From assembly GCF_018991925.1 (NCBI RefSeq), contig NW_024756914.1, positions 7,334,031 to 7,398,030 of the forward strand: a stretch of DNA of 64,000 bases. The letters are read 5' to 3'. The stretch is from Homarus americanus (Eukaryota; Arthropoda; Malacostraca; Decapoda; Nephropidae). This document shows positions 1 through 13,390 of the stretch, piece after piece (position 1 is the stretch's first letter; every line of letters begins with the position of its first letter). The notes beneath the pieces are model-generated. The model did no database searches, was not told the origin of the DNA, and saw nothing but the letters and a program-made list of their open reading frames with translations. Both the position numbers and the translations under genes were made by a program.

Positions 1-2500
1 AGTAACCAGTAGTCGAGGAAACCGGACTAGGAGAAGGCTGAAGGATGCGGCGGCAGCAACACGCCCGGCTGGGTTGAGCTCCAGCTGTGTGGCGTGAAAT
101 ATTCAGCATCCCATTGCACGGGGCCTCACCTGCTCCATTATACACAACACGAAGAGACTAGCCGGGGCCAACACTGCTGGACGCGACGTGCCACAACTCA
201 CCCCCCCCACCCACGCGAGTACGTCACACCCATAACCACAACAACCTTGTCCTCACTGATCCATGTATCACCTGCCCTCCACCTGACCCGTGTCCACCCT
301 CCAATATGGGCAACGATGCACCACCTTAGGGCGTTCTTCTTCCAAGTCGACAATAGCGAGTCTTTACACATGCATCCTACAAGGGGGTGGAGGGGGTTTG
401 ATGGCAACGACACACTTGGTTAAAGAGGAAAGGGATGACCGTGCGGAGGTGAGGAAGAGGGGGGAGAAGAGGGGATGTTGGTTGAGGGGAAAGAAGTGTT
501 CGGTTCCAGGCAAGGGGAAAAGGTTACAAGGTAGGGATAATGCATACTTGTGAGGTGAAAGGCGAGTGTTATTAAGGGAGAACGGAGGGTGTTTATTTAA
601 GGGGAGAAAATGTGGTTTAAAGGGGGGGGGAGGATAATTTGGGGGAGAGGAAGGAGGGTAATTTGGAGGGGAGGAAGGAGTTAAGTTTTAGGAAGTGGAG
701 TGGAGAGGGTGTTCACGTGGGTGTGCATAAAAATAAAAGGAAACATTTAATATGGACAGAAAAACAAGACGCTCTTAGGATGGAAAAAGGTGACACTAGA
801 GTTTTTCCCCAGGAAAGAAAGAGAGAAAGGTAAAGCTAGTTTAAGAAGAAAAGGTCAGGTAAATACACAACACGTGCTGATACTGAAGAGAAGCTGCCAC
901 AATTTAGAAAGCAAACCTCCCTAATCCTACCATCGATTACATCCTTGTAAATCCTGCCCCCAGGCATACCCGACCATCACAACCCCTCCATGATCAAGGA
1001 TTAGGATACAGGAGGGAAATACTACATAATATCTGCACTGCCTAAACCCTGTGTGTGTGTGCGTGTGTGTGTTCAGAAATGTAAATACGAAACCTAATCC
1101 AAGCAGGAACTTGTGGAGCAGGTTACAGGCGCCAAAACAACCGAGTTAGAGGTACAGAGGATTCCCAAACGCCGAGGGAAGATGTGTGTGTGTGTGTGTA
1201 TATATAACAGCTATGACTATTCTCATCGCCACTATATTCATAAGAGAAAACGAGAGAGAAAGAGAGAGCGCGGAGGAGGGGGGAGACAGTATTTATGATG
1301 AAGGGAGGGACGGGTGTTGATCATGATAATGGTTATCATCTTGATAGTGGCGGCGGAGGCGGCGTGATCAAGGTGTGGGACGTGAGGAGAGACGCGGCAC
1401 ACAAGGGCTGGTGAGGGCCGGCACTCACTGCCACCGATAACATCCTTGATGGACGTTTGGCACACGTAGGCGGCAGCAGCAGCCCCCACTCACACTATCT
1501 TTAACACCACTAGCTCTATCACACACACACACACACACACACATACGTTAAGAGGGTTGAAAAGAGTGAAAAATTCTACTCTGAATTTTACAATTATTTA
1601 CAAAAAAAAATCATATATGAATATTGAGAAGTTATTCCTGGATGGAAAAAATTGCACGAGGTTAAGCAAGTGAGGGAAGGTGCGGGCGAGGATTAAAGGG
1701 AAGGTAGTAATTGGGAGGTGAAGGGTGAGGGTTGGCCCTGTGTGCCACCCTAGCGGGCTGTCAGGGCCCCCAAGACCTGCTGATACCTGCCCCGTCCTCC
1801 ACCACGGGGTTATCATGGCTCCAAGTGCCCCTCCCTTCCTCCCCGGCGTCTTATCCTCCTTCTCACAACCTCTCCTCTTCCATAGCTCTTTCCTCCCTTG
1901 TGATAGTTCAAGGCCTTTACGATGTTACACACGAGTAGTAAATCCAGCATGTTAATTATCAAGTCATTTTTGGTTTACTTCATGGAATGTCAGCAATCAA
2001 TGTTTTACTGAGTGTGTGGTTGAGGGGAGGGGAGGGGCCGGGCCGCATTGATCACACTGGTAATGGCCATGACGGTCTGTGAACCTGGCTACCAGTACAC
2101 CGCGCCCACCACCTGTCCCCTTGTCCCCACGCCAAGCCACGCGACTGCCCACAATACTCGACAAGCGCATGCCCGTGATATACGCCACGCTACGCTACTC
2201 ACACTCCCGCTACATAAGTAACATCACGCGCCTGCCTCCTACAGCTGCCACACCATAATGCCCCCCCTCCCCCACCGCCTCCTCCTGCAGTACACGCCAC
2301 GCACTTTAACCCCCAAGAAGTGAAAAATGGTACTCCCTACTTTACACTTGCACACGACTTAAGCATGTTAATTCACAATAAAATACAGGCTAGGCTGGGG
2401 GTCGGAAAGGATACAATCTTTGAAATCCTTTAAAAAAATATATTAACATTTCACATAAGGGTGCAAGTATGGCTACATTATAGACATGACCCCATAACAT
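1..2500. other. Noncoding; purine-rich tracts and short GT/GA microsatellites
   Basis: AG-rich, strand-asymmetric sequence occupies about 430-720 and 1250-1410. Short dinucleotide runs occur near 1050-1072 (GT), 1183-1198 (GT) and 1521-1542 (CA). Open frames here are low-complexity and show no recognisable protein. Confidence 0.6.
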
Positions 2501-2503
2501 GAC

Positions 2504-2504
<1 letters not shown>

Positions 2505-2538
<34 letters not shown>

Positions 2539-2677
2539 AGCAGGCAAGACCCTCCCCTCCCTCCAGTGTAGCCGCACTACAGCACCCTCCCTTCCCACAC
2601 ACAAACACACAGCAGGAAGACCCCTGAGGGTGGCCACACAAACACACACCAGAAAGACCCAGATCCATAGTTACACG

Positions 2678-2720
<43 letters not shown>
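2505..2720. repeat. CA and GA microsatellites
   Basis: A (CA)n run lies at about 2505-2536 and a (GA)n run of 20 units at 2681-2720. They are separated by CA-rich degenerate sequence. Confidence 0.9.
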
Positions 2721-2722
<2 letters not shown>

Positions 2723-4828
2723 AAGAAGGTCCCCCAGAGACCAACAACCACCTTTACTGCCTCACAGCCACTGACTCACTCCTTAAAAACACGACCTTAG
2801 CACGACACCACCTCGTACACCACCACCACGCAATAGCCGCCGCCTCCTACCTGAAATGTACGTCGCCACCAGCTCGAGACGCCACACCTACAACTCTAGC
2901 AACCACAAACTGACAATACAAGCTAACATGACAACCCAACAAGAGAGAGTGTTACAGGTAGAGAATATTACAGTGTTGAGGACTCGAGCTAGACGTACTG
3001 GAGTGGACGCTTGGATGGTGAAGTTATTATTGGAGACAGTAAGTCGTCCGGGTGTTGACAAACAGGATGGAATTACGGATTTAAATGGACAAGAGGTCCC
3101 ACACCAGCTGATCCTGTACCCTCCACGACCGCCACACCAGGGTTCATACACTCCGCGCTCACCTGTGTTGACGTTATACACCTTTTAACCACAATCTTTA
3201 ATTTTAACCGCACTGCAACTCCAGGACTGTATCGACCGTCTGTAATTATGCTATCGATTCTAAAACACTTCCCGTAATTCTGTTCTGATGACAAATTTCC
3301 CACGTAATTATTGTACCCATAAAATACAACACACCCACGATGCACATGAAATATTAAACGCGAGACCTCATATCACCCAATGGACATTACGACCAATAAA
3401 TTTGATCAACGATATGAAATAAAGATCGAGAGTTGAACTAGACAAGACCCTGTATATAAAACAACACGATGCGTCTATAATGTGCATCTACCTCTTGTTT
3501 CAACACTAATTAACTCAACCAGGTATATAATTGGAGTGTTGGTCCCCAGGTGAGCCTGTACAGTGACGTGGTCTGGCTCATCCACCCAGTCTATAATCCC
3601 TCTCTGAGTTACCTCGCCAAGTACCAGCTTACACGAGCCTACCCCGGGCTCATATGGGAAGAGGTTATACACACTAGCCAACTCCACTACTTACTGCCAC
3701 CAGACCATCCCACTACTATTTCCACTATCCACGCTTTTCTGTCCCCCACCTTTCATTTCTCCTGTTCCTCTCCTCCTACCTCGACCACCCAACAGGCACC
3801 TCAACATTAATTTATCTCTTACTACCTAGCTACCTGTGAGCTAGACCAGGTATCAGCGACATGCAGCTCTCTCTCTCTCTCTCTCCTATCAATCGACTAC
3901 CAACACCCAAGTACACGAACCCACGTATCCCTTGATGGCAGTTCTCGGGTGTTCTCAAGTGATAAGCTCAGAGCACAGGCGGCGGCGGCGACAGAGGACA
4001 ATGGTTTGGAATACTCTTGGGACGTAAGAGCAGAGGTCGACGCTGCAACAGTACTATCCCCGTTAAGAGCAGTGGTGGCAGGGGGAGTAGGAGAGGGCAG
4101 TACGGTGCTTTCCCCTTGGGTGAGCCAGCCAGCCCTTCTCCTCAGGCGCCCCAAGCTGCCCCACTCCCCCTCTCCACCAGATAGCCGAAACAGCCCCCTC
4201 GTAACATTCATCGTCCTGCACCACCATCAAAGTCTCACCCCTCCGACACCCACCCCATGCAGTCCATCCTCCCTCACACCACAACCCCCAAGCCAAAACT
4301 CTATACACTACCTATAATGTACAGGTGTAATTCATTACTGTCATGTTGTACTAGTCTAGCGCGAAGGTATCCAAAACACAGCACTAAGAAGATACATATG
4401 ATGATTAATTATATGCTATAAAGAAAGGAGAAAGGTGTTGTGTGTGTGGGGGAGGGACACTTGTCTTGTGATAAAAGGTAAGGCAACAAAAGTTCAGCCC
4501 GGGTAGCAAGGTAATGACCCACAACAAGATGTAGACTCAGCCAGGACCTTAACACCTGCCCTCCAACAACCACCATCACCGTCCAAGATAACAAAAAATT
4601 AACTTGTAATAGTAAACCATACAAAGTTTATACATTTATCTCTCACTCCCTCCCTCACGCGTCCCGAGTTAACTTAGCCATTAGTAATTAAGGTTCATGT
4701 TTAATGCACAGACACAAAGGTGGATCACTATGGCCCCTCTAAACGTGCACCCTTTGATACCTCCAGTCATTTGCCACACAAGGCTTCAACTCATTACACT
4801 ACCTACCTCCTACTCTATTCAGCACGCA

Positions 4829-4863
<35 letters not shown>

Positions 4864-4927
4864 GCCGCCACGCCAAAAACAGTTCTAGAAGGGCCCAGGT
4901 GAAGCTTGCATTACTTACTAGTGCAGC

Positions 4928-4961
<34 letters not shown>

Positions 4962-7900
4962 CGTCTTGCCCCAACAATCTGGCTGCTCCACCCTTGAAAC
5001 AAACTCCCCCCAGTACTACATAATGAGGTAATAAGATGTGTACATTCCCCAGGGCGGTAAACTCAACAACAAAATGAGACCAACGGGGAGAGGGAGGGGG
5101 GAGTATAGAGAGGTAGCTGGAGGGGGTGTCTGGAGCTTGATCCCCACGCGGCCATATGGTCGCTGGGGGTGGGCGGCCATCTGTCCCCCACACTCCAGAG
5201 TTTGTTTTACCTACCTCCTCCAGCCGTGCCATCACTAGCCCTGCCTCAACCTGCAAGACTTGTGCCGTTTGTTTTACCACGACAAACCTTCCCCGCCACA
5301 CCTAACACTGGCGCCTCACCGACGCACTTGGCTAACCTACACACTTCTACAATATGTCTGTTGATCATTATATTCGTCAGGGATGTTTATAATAATGAAA
5401 ATCTTGTGTTAAGGTCTTACTCTATACAAACCGGTTTTTATATAAAAGTACATTACCTTTTCATGGTTTATCTACAAAAGCCTCTTATGTCAGGAAGAAG
5501 ACCCCAGAGCGGCCATCGTGTGGGGCCCAACAGGACATACAGTGCCACCCTGACTTATCATATTGTATGCGGGTTACTTCCTCGCCACCCAGAGCGCCTC
5601 ACAATAGGCTCCCTGATCTTTCTTCTCGTCTTCCAACAATGAGTAGCGTCATTCTCCCACCGTTATATACACAAACACGAGTACCCGCCACTGACAGTCC
5701 AGGTATACTGTATGTGGCACATACATCAGCACAACAGGGTGAGTGACAGTCAAGAAAACGTAGCCACTATAAGTGAAGGTTTATAAGACGTCAGTAATGC
5801 AGCCAGGAGTCTGGAAACTGTCAACTGTGACTGTAATTCTAACATACGTCGAGTAAGAGCCAAATACTTCATACTGGGAACGGCAGGTATTATATTCTGT
5901 CAATCAGGAATGTCAGGTCATACACACTGCCAAACTGCGAACAGTGGAGACCAGACCAGGGCCTCTCAACTCACAACTGACGGAGTAAGAGGTAAACAAA
6001 GACCTTGTGTACCGTCCACAAAGAACGAGTGATGTGATCCTTAACCACAACAAATGGTAGATAAAGTCAAGGTTCACCATCCGCCTCCGGTTGTTACCCA
6101 TAACCACCTGCCTCGCCACATTACCTCCACCACCCCCCCCCACACCTTCCTCCATATATCAAGTCTTTCCGACACAGCAACAGCCTCTTTAATACATTGA
6201 AATAAGGCCCCCCCCACACACACCCCCTCTCTCGGAGTAAGATCTGGTGTTCGATTACGTCAGAATCAGAAGAAGCAAAACATGAAAATTAAACTCACGG
6301 GGAGGGGTATCAGAGTCCCCGTCAGGTGGTGCCAGTCTCCCCCACCGTCACCACCTCTCGCCCCTCTGTTATTCATAAAAATCTAATGCAAACACCTCAT
6401 GTACACACGCGAATAGTGTATAAACGTGTTCGTGTGTGCTTTTACAAGTTATACACCAAAGATTATATGATATATTCCTCAACCATTACTCTCAAATCAT
6501 ACCGCCAACAATACAAGACCTCAGCCTTCTATAGCTTTTTCGGTGGGTATTTCGGTTCACTGTACAATGGGCCAAGTGAAATACACAAACCTTCCTCCTT
6601 AGACAATACGAGACGAACCCTATTCATTTGTCTCTCGCCTTGAACTAATGTTTCTGACAACTAAAACGTCGACACTAGAGTCATAACACCCCCCCCCCCC
6701 AACCACGAGAACATCTTTGCATAACCTGAATGACACGCGAGGCCTCTGACAGCTCTAAGTACAGCAGTATAAACGGATAAAGAGCTACACTTGTCAACAT
6801 TTTAAGCCATTCACACGTATATTTTTACCAATTGTAACCGTCAAGAGTGCGAGTAGCATGTAAATTAATTCAGTTCATTCATACAGCCAACAGCAACATC
6901 GTAATACAAAAATAAATAAGTTAATACTCTAGATTATCCATACTGTACGCTCAGTGTTCAGGTCGCTACCCAAATATACGACCACCTTGGGCGCTGTTGG
7001 TCGGTGGTCCTCCTGCGACAATGCCTTCCCCTCCAGCCAGCTGCGACCTCTCATCCACCCTAATAAACAATTCCATACCCCTTCTTTCTCCCCTACACGT
7101 ACCCTCTCTACCACCCCTACATGCATCCTTACTACCCCTTTATCCCTCCTCCCCCCTCTACATGTACCCTTCACATGTATACTCAACTACCCCTTTCCCT
7201 CCCAGAAACAATTCAGCTCGGCCTTCCCCTCCCCCACACACCCTCCCTATTCCTCCATTAGCAGCCAGCTATCGGCTTCATCTCTCCGCGTTCAATTATC
7301 ACCTCAAATAAGAGCCGCACTAAGGGTTAAAGTCAAGACCCCAGTCCCCGATACACTAACTAACTACGGCCGTGCAATGAGGATCAACCGTACCAATGGA
7401 ATTAAGATTAGCCAACGGCAAGTCGGGGGAAACTATCGATTACCGCAGCCGGAGTAAACAACGACTGCAAACAACCAACTTATTGACGTGCAACCGCGTC
7501 GCTCCCCAGACCTAAAACCCTATACCTTTTACTGACGTCTGGCTGGATATTACTAAATTATACAACACCTTTCTGGAAACAATCTAACTAATAATAAATG
7601 GATACTGAAAGTGGGTCCCGGCCCGCTGGGGCCTGTGTGTATACATATCAATGTATTCTAAACATCAGATATGCAAGAGTTAGGGTGACCGGCCCTGCAC
7701 TCGACAGCCTTCACTTCTCCAACTATAAAGTCACCATTTACAGCTAGACGGGCCGGGAGCAACCCGAGATTAAACCAGCTACCCTTAGGACAGGAGGCAA
7801 ACGCTGTATTCACTCGGCCACCGCACCTCAGACATTACTAACAAAAACCGTTCTTAAACTGACAACTAATAATTACACTTGTGATCAGTCAACACGTTAA

Positions 7901-8190
7901 TTCTTAATTTAAATTACAGAACGACTTTCCACACCTTAGTAATGACAAAAACAAAACAGCGAACACCCCCCCCCCCTAATACTGCTCACTGATGTAACAC
8001 ACAATAAACTCCGAGTGATAAACCAACCTTGCCATTATAGGTGCTGCATTAACCGGTCCTCGTCACTAATCCTATAACTAGTAACTATATAATTAGTGAT
8101 AATAAAAAAACAAATGAGATATATCCCCTAATTATACTGCACGTCGCTAAACTGACCATCAATCAACACATTAATGATTGAGCTTCGCCG
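2721..8190. other. Noncoding, mostly unique, AT-moderate sequence
   Basis: Apart from the tRNA-like element and small microsatellites, I see no gene. Contained tracts are CT at about 3870-3887, CA at 4832-4862, GT at 4931-4960 and poly-C runs near 6690-6701 and 7967-7977. The 157-codon frame at 5169-5642 has no recognisable domain and no codon-like bias. Confidence 0.5.
7748..7823 (-). mobile_element. Decayed tRNA-derived SINE (tRNA-like head)
   Basis: On the minus strand the sequence begins CGGTGGCCGAGTGAATACAG. TGGCCGAGTGA (7820-7810) matches the RNA polymerase III A box, and GGTTTAATCTC (7776-7766) is a mutated B box (consensus GGTTCGANTCC). They are separated by about 33 bases, as in tRNAs of the Ser/Leu/Arg type. 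The arms no longer pair well and the T-loop CG is lost, so it is not a functional tRNA. A SINE body may continue left to about 7610. Confidence 0.6.
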
Positions 8191-8193
8191 CCC

Positions 8194-8503
8194 GTCATCA
8201 CCATCAGAGCTTCACCTACCGTCATCACCATCAGAGCTTCACCTACCGTCATCACCATCAGAGCTTCACCTACCGTCATCACCATCAGAGCTTCACCTAC
8301 CGTCATCACCATCAGACCTACCGTCATCACCATCAGAGCTTCACCTACCGTCATCATCAGGCTTCACCTACCGTCATCACCATCAGAGCTTCACCTACCG
8401 TCATCACCATCAGAGCTTCACCTACCGTCATCACCATCAGAGCTTCACCTACCGTCATCACCATCAGAGCTTCACCTACCGTCATCACCATCAGAGCTTC
8501 ACC
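8194..8503. repeat. 27-bp minisatellite
   Basis: About twelve copies of a 27-bp unit containing TCATCACCATCAGAGCTTCA. Two units are shortened. Because the period is a multiple of 3, all frames stay open and produce long artefactual frames on both strands. Confidence 0.95.
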
Positions 8504-8639
8504 ATTAAAACTTCAACTCGTCACCAGTAAATCATTACAGCTGAACACTGCAGCCTCACCGCTCATACACAAAGGACATTTGCCACCTCGAAGAGCAATA
8601 CACCATTGGTGACGCTTCAAAGAGCACACTAATAAGACC

Positions 8640-9026
8640 AGGCAGGGAGCGGAGTGTACGAGCAGTGGGCGGGAGGCCTACCGGCAGGAGGTGAGGTGAG
8701 GAAGAGAAAGGGCGGGGAGGTGAGGGCTGAGGAGGAGCAAGGGGGGAGGTGAGGGCTGAGGAAGAGCAAAGGGTGAGGGGCTGAGGAAGAGTAAGGGAGG
8801 TGGAGGGCTGAGGAGGGGCAATGGGGTGAGGGCTGAAAAGAAGATGAGGATTGGTATGAGGTCTTGGGTGAGGGCAGGCGCTGGGGAAAGATGTGGAGAG
8901 GCAGCCCTTGGAGGGAGAGATCCGAAGTAACTGCTGCAGGTCAGGGGAGGGGGTGGGGAGGGGATTGTGGGGAGGGGATGGGGTAAGATCTTTTTAGGAG
9001 GGCTTGGGGAGGAGACCTTGGAGCAT
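8640..9026. repeat. G-rich degenerate repeats
   Basis: Plus-strand purine-rich sequence with recurring GAGGGCTGAGGAAGAGCAA-like units of irregular length. The minus-strand 145-codon Pro/Ser frame is its translation product and not a gene. Confidence 0.7.
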
Positions 9027-9220
9027 GGCAAGAGGGGAATGACTGGTTGAGGAGGGCAAGAGGGGAATGACTGGTTGAGGAGGGCAAGAGGGGAATGACT
9101 GGTTGAGAAGGGCAAGAGGGGAATGACTGGTTGAGAAGGGCAAGAGGGGAATGGCTAGTTGAGGAGGGCAAGAGGAATGGCTAGTTGGAGGAGGGCAAGA
9201 GAATGACTAGTTGAGGAGGA
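9027..9220. repeat. 28-bp minisatellite
   Basis: About seven copies of a 28-bp unit containing GGGAATGACTGGTTGAG and GGGCAAGA. The last two copies are diverged and shortened. Confidence 0.9.
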
Positions 9221-9349
9221 GTAGGGCTGCCCAGAGAGAAGAGAGAGAGAGAGAGAAACAATAGACTGCCAGAGCCGACTTCGATCCCAACGCGGTTAAA
9301 TGACCTCCCAGATGAAATAATCAATACTATACGAATCCTGGATGACGCC

Positions 9350-9500
9350 GAGGATGGTAAGGAGAGAGGAAGAAGGAGGAAGAGGAAAGGAGAAAGAGGG
9401 GGGAGAGGGGAAAGGAAGAGGGGCAGAAAGGCATGGTTAAGGAGTGGTTGGGGGGGAGAGGAAGAGAGGGTGTGTGTGTGTGTGTGTGTGTGTGTGGGGG
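9350..9500. repeat. Purine tract plus GT microsatellite
   Basis: An AGAGG-rich tract is followed by (TG)n at about 9472-9495. Confidence 0.8.
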
Positions 9501-9895
9501 GATGGAAGGTGGTGGTAGAGGGGAGGGCGGCTGCGAGTCTGACTAATCTTGGGTGTTGTCTAAGTTATTGATTAGCCACTGTTAGAGGAGGGCTGTTTGT
9601 GTGATCCCGGCAGCTGGCGTAGACGTACCCACTAGCTTTGAGGAGCGCGCGCGCAATCACTATACCCAAGAATACACAAACCATCATCCTCAACTATAAC
9701 AACAACAATTACCGTAAACCACCACCCCCTGGCAACAACTACCACGTCCACCAATTCCTGCATGAACGGCCATTATCTTCACTTCCGCCGCCCTAATAAT
9801 AATAGCACGTTCACCACCCCTTTATTTAAAAACCCCGCCGCCGCCGCCGCCTTTGGCAACAAACAAAAACTCTCTCTCCTACAACAACCACCACC

Positions 9896-10135
9896 ACCAC
9901 TACCATATCCTGCAACCACTATCACCATCCTGCACCAACTACCATATCCTGCAACCACTATCACCATCCTGCACCAACCACCACCACCTCCCTGCAACAA
10001 ACCACCACCTCCCTGCAACAAACCACCACCCTCTTGCAACAAACAACCACCACCTCCCTGCAACAAACCACCACCCTCTTGCAACAAACAACCACCACCT
10101 CCCTGCAACAAACCACCACCTCCCTGCAACACGTA
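9896..10135. repeat. Two linked CTGCAAC-type minisatellites
   Basis: A pair of longer units (ATCCTGCAACCACTATCACC) is followed by about seven units built on CTGCAACAAACCACCACC or CTGCAACAAACAACC. The frames through it are simple Pro/Asn/Cys repeats. Confidence 0.9.
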
Positions 10136-10304
10136 AAGGCCTGCAGCCTATTACGTCTCCATTGTTTTTCTCGCTCACAGCTAATGACGTTTCTTCCAAA
10201 CTTGATTCACGATGGAAATTTCACATCAAGAGCCATCCATTAATAAAAAAAGGTAAATAAACAACTAAAACTGATACATTACACACGAGGGACAAAAATA
10301 ACTC

Positions 10305-10520
10305 GGGGAGGGGAGGGGAGAGGTGTGGGGAGGAAGGGGAGAAAGGAGGGGAGGAAGGAGAGAAAGGAGGGGAGGAAGTTGGAGAAAGGAGGGGAGGAAG
10401 TTGGAGAAAAAAGGGGAGGAAGTGGGAGAAAGAAGGGGAGGAAGTGGGAGAAAGAAGGGGAGGAAAGGGAGAAAGGGGAGAGAAGGGGGGAGTGGGAGAA
10501 AAGGGGGAGGGAGAAGGGTA
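10305..10520. repeat. GGGGAGGAAG purine minisatellite
   Basis: Recurring AGGGGAGGAAGTGGGAGAAA-like units on the plus strand. It is a homopurine tract of about 200 bp with almost no pyrimidines. Confidence 0.85.
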
Positions 10521-10833
10521 ATTCCATATAGAGACCCCTGTTAAGACGCCACAAGTTGGATGAAAGTTCTCGTTGCGGGGAAACTCAACACTGGCGTCAA
10601 ACTTGGCTAGCCCCGATCACTTTCGTCACTGCAGCAGCATATATACAGCGTGTTCAAAGTAAACAACTCGCGCTACACTCCAGCCGCATATACCGAATTC
10701 CGGCAAACAACAGTGTCGCATATCATACCAGGTGGTAAACAACGGGGGCCGTGTTAGTAAAGGTAAACAAAGGTGGGATGTGTTTTAGTCAAGTGGCGTA
10801 TTAAACAATCGAGTAGTATAAATAGCTATACGT

Positions 10834-10955
10834 TACAGCCGCATAACGAATACAGACAAACAGAGCCCCATAACGAGTATACAAACAAACAGAGCCCCAT
10901 AACGAGTATACAGACAAACAGAGCCCCATAACGAGTATACAAACAAACAGAGCCA
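10834..10955. repeat. 29-bp minisatellite
   Basis: Four near-identical copies of a 29-bp unit containing AGCCCCATAACGAGTATACA; the first is diverged. Confidence 0.9.
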
Positions 10956-11380
10956 GGCTGCAGCTACATTTAAAGTATACTATTAAAGCAGGCAGCAGCA
11001 CCAATGTTTCACCCGAGTTAAATGCAAACAACACAACCTGGAGCTAACGACGCCAAACTATCTGACCTTTTTGGCGTTTCTACAGCAGCCAGAATGACCC
11101 GCAAAATTACGGTTTATTTTCCCGTTTTCTTTTCACCACCACCAGAGGAGCAGAATCTGAGCTAGATAGGGACTTTTTCCAGGGATTTTTTTTTTTTTAT
11201 TCTTTTTTTTTTTTTTTGCTGGTAGGATCAGGGTTAACTATACGCTGTTACTATTACTTTCCTGCCCCCGATTACTGAAAGGGGTGGGTTGGGACTTGAA
11301 TGTCGATTGGGCTGGCTGGTTCTGCGAGTACCGATCGAACCCTCAAGCCTCCCTGATACTGTTATAACGAGCTACACACA
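10956..11380. other. Noncoding, with T-rich tract
   Basis: A T-rich run lies at about 11188-11217. GGTTCGATCGG near 11330-11342 (minus strand) is B-box-like, but I find no matching A box. No gene is seen. Confidence 0.4.
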
Positions 11381-11384
11381 CAAC

Positions 11385-11640
11385 ACACACGCATGCACAC
11401 ACATCTGACATGAACACGTATATCTAACATGCAATCACTCAGTCACTTAATCACACACAATTTAATACACACACACACACACACACACATTCTCACACCA
11501 ACACACCTTCGACGTACACGCACTCACTTGATCCACACATTCGCACACCAACACACCTTCGACGTACACGCACTCACTTGATCCACACATTCGCACACCC
11601 ACACACCGACGAACACGCACTCGATACACGCACTAACACA
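11385..11640. repeat. CA-rich repeats with a 50-bp unit
   Basis: CA microsatellite (about 11466-11490) followed by about 2.5 copies of a 50-bp unit containing CCTTCGACGTACACGCACTC. Confidence 0.85.
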
Positions 11641-12650
11641 AATTCTTTATTGTCGTGAAATCGTCTTGTGTCGAGGTAAAAATGACCCGGTTTACAGTAA
11701 ACTACTACCCATTAAACACCGTCATAACACACAACACTATCAACTTGAAAACTCCTCTCCCGTCATGAACACACGGGTCAAATAAGTTAACTCACCTCCA
11801 ATTACATACATATCCTACAAAAAGAAGTTAACTCTCTACCCTCCAAATACACTGTGCAAGGTCTCCCTCCCACTCACATCGCGTCCTACAGGGAGTTTAC
11901 TCTTGCCCCAGCCAATCATACAAACTCCCTACTCAAGTTAACTCCCCTCCCACCCAATACATATATACACATCCAACCAAACAGTTCAATTCCTCCCTTC
12001 ACAAAGACACTTCAATAACACCCGCCAACTATGGCCTCTCCCTCGCCTTTGTTTACAAACACACAATCCCTGTCACTAACTCTCCCTATAGTCTCCTCTC
12101 GCCCCATTCTCGTCGTGTGTGTGTGTGTGTTTGATCTCAACCATATGCAATGAAGTTTAATCTCCTAAATCTCATATCCTGTATACATTTCATATAAATG
12201 TAAATAACCACCACCATTATTACCTTAAGCATGACATGTTATCCTGGAGGCTGGCCGGGTGTCCCCCTGATACGATAATATTAAACCAATAATTCTTAAA
12301 AAAAAAAAAAAAAAAAATCGGAATTTTGACCCAGCAGTAATCCAGCTCACAAACATGGGGTTGTGAAGGAAAGAGGTGGTGATAGTATGGTGGGGGGGTT
12401 GGGGTAGGGTATGGTGGGGGAATTTATTTATTTGTATTCATTTTTAAATTAACATACCTGCACGTGAGCTATATACCTGGCTAGTAAACGTTAATGAATG
12501 GAGATAAATAAACAATACCATTATTCCTTATCAACTATTTTCTTCTTTAATGAATTATTGTCTTAACAAAACATTATTCAGATCACCTCCGCAACATCAT
12601 CTTACAGTCATCAGATTCTAACACTAAGTCACAGCCATCACCCATATTTG
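11641..12650. other. Noncoding, AT-rich
   Basis: Mostly unique sequence with a GT run near 12115-12130 and an A-run at about 12298-12317. The A-run could be the tail of an old retroposon. No open frame of interest. Confidence 0.4.
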
Positions 12651-12654
12651 ATGT

Positions 12655-12785
12655 CTTTCTGCGTTCTTGCCGAATTTTGATGTCACCTTTACGTGTTATA
12701 GCCAAATTATGATGTCACCTCTACGTATTATAGCCAATTTTGATGTCACCTGTACGTGTTATAACCATTTTTGAGGTCACCTTCC
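12655..12785. repeat. 31-bp degenerate minisatellite
   Basis: Four diverged copies of a roughly 31-bp unit containing TGATGTCACCTCTACGT and TATAGCC. Confidence 0.85.
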
Positions 12786-12969
12786 TAGACTGGGTCATGC
12801 ACGATGCAGGAAAAATGCAAGTCAAGTGTTTCCCTCGAGTTTCCCTTCTCTATCTTCTTCCTCCATCTGTATTTACGAGTCAACAACAACAACACACATA
12901 TATACATCAATAAAACAAGCAAGATCCTGTAAATAAACCACCATAAAGTGAACTCCGGTCATTAATCCC

Positions 12970-13390
12970 TCTTGAAACTAAACCACTTGTAAATGAACCA
13001 CCCAAAAATTAACCAGCCAAAATTAAACCACCTGTAAATGAACCAGACAAAAAATAAAACAGTAAATTATTCACCCTAAAATAAACCACCTGTAAATGAT
13101 TCACCCTAAAATAAACCACCTGTAAATGATTCACCTCAAAATAAACCACCTGTAAATGATTAACCTCAAAATAAACCACCTGTAAACGAACCAGCCAAAA
13201 ATAAACCTGTAAATGATTCACCTCAAAATAAACCACCTGTAAATGATTAACCTCAAAATAAACCACCTGTAAATGATTCACCTCAAAATAAACCACCAGT
13301 AAATGAACCAGACAAAAATAAACCAGCCAAAAAATAAACCACTAAAACCACCTGTACATAAACCGACTAAAAATAAACCCCTGTAAAACC
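12970..13390. repeat. 30-bp minisatellite
   Basis: About twelve copies of a 30-bp unit, AAAATAAACCACCTGTAAAT plus GATTCACCTC, with decayed copies at both ends. The 95-codon minus-strand frame (VYFEVNHLQV repeated) is its translation. Confidence 0.95.

Noticed and set aside
5169..5642. 157-codon plus-strand frame
   Set aside because: Mixed low-bias composition, no domain, ordinary chance open frame.
8194..8503. CRISPR-like regular repeats
   Set aside because: Units are directly adjacent with no unique spacers, and the DNA is clearly from an animal genome. The same applies to the other arrays.
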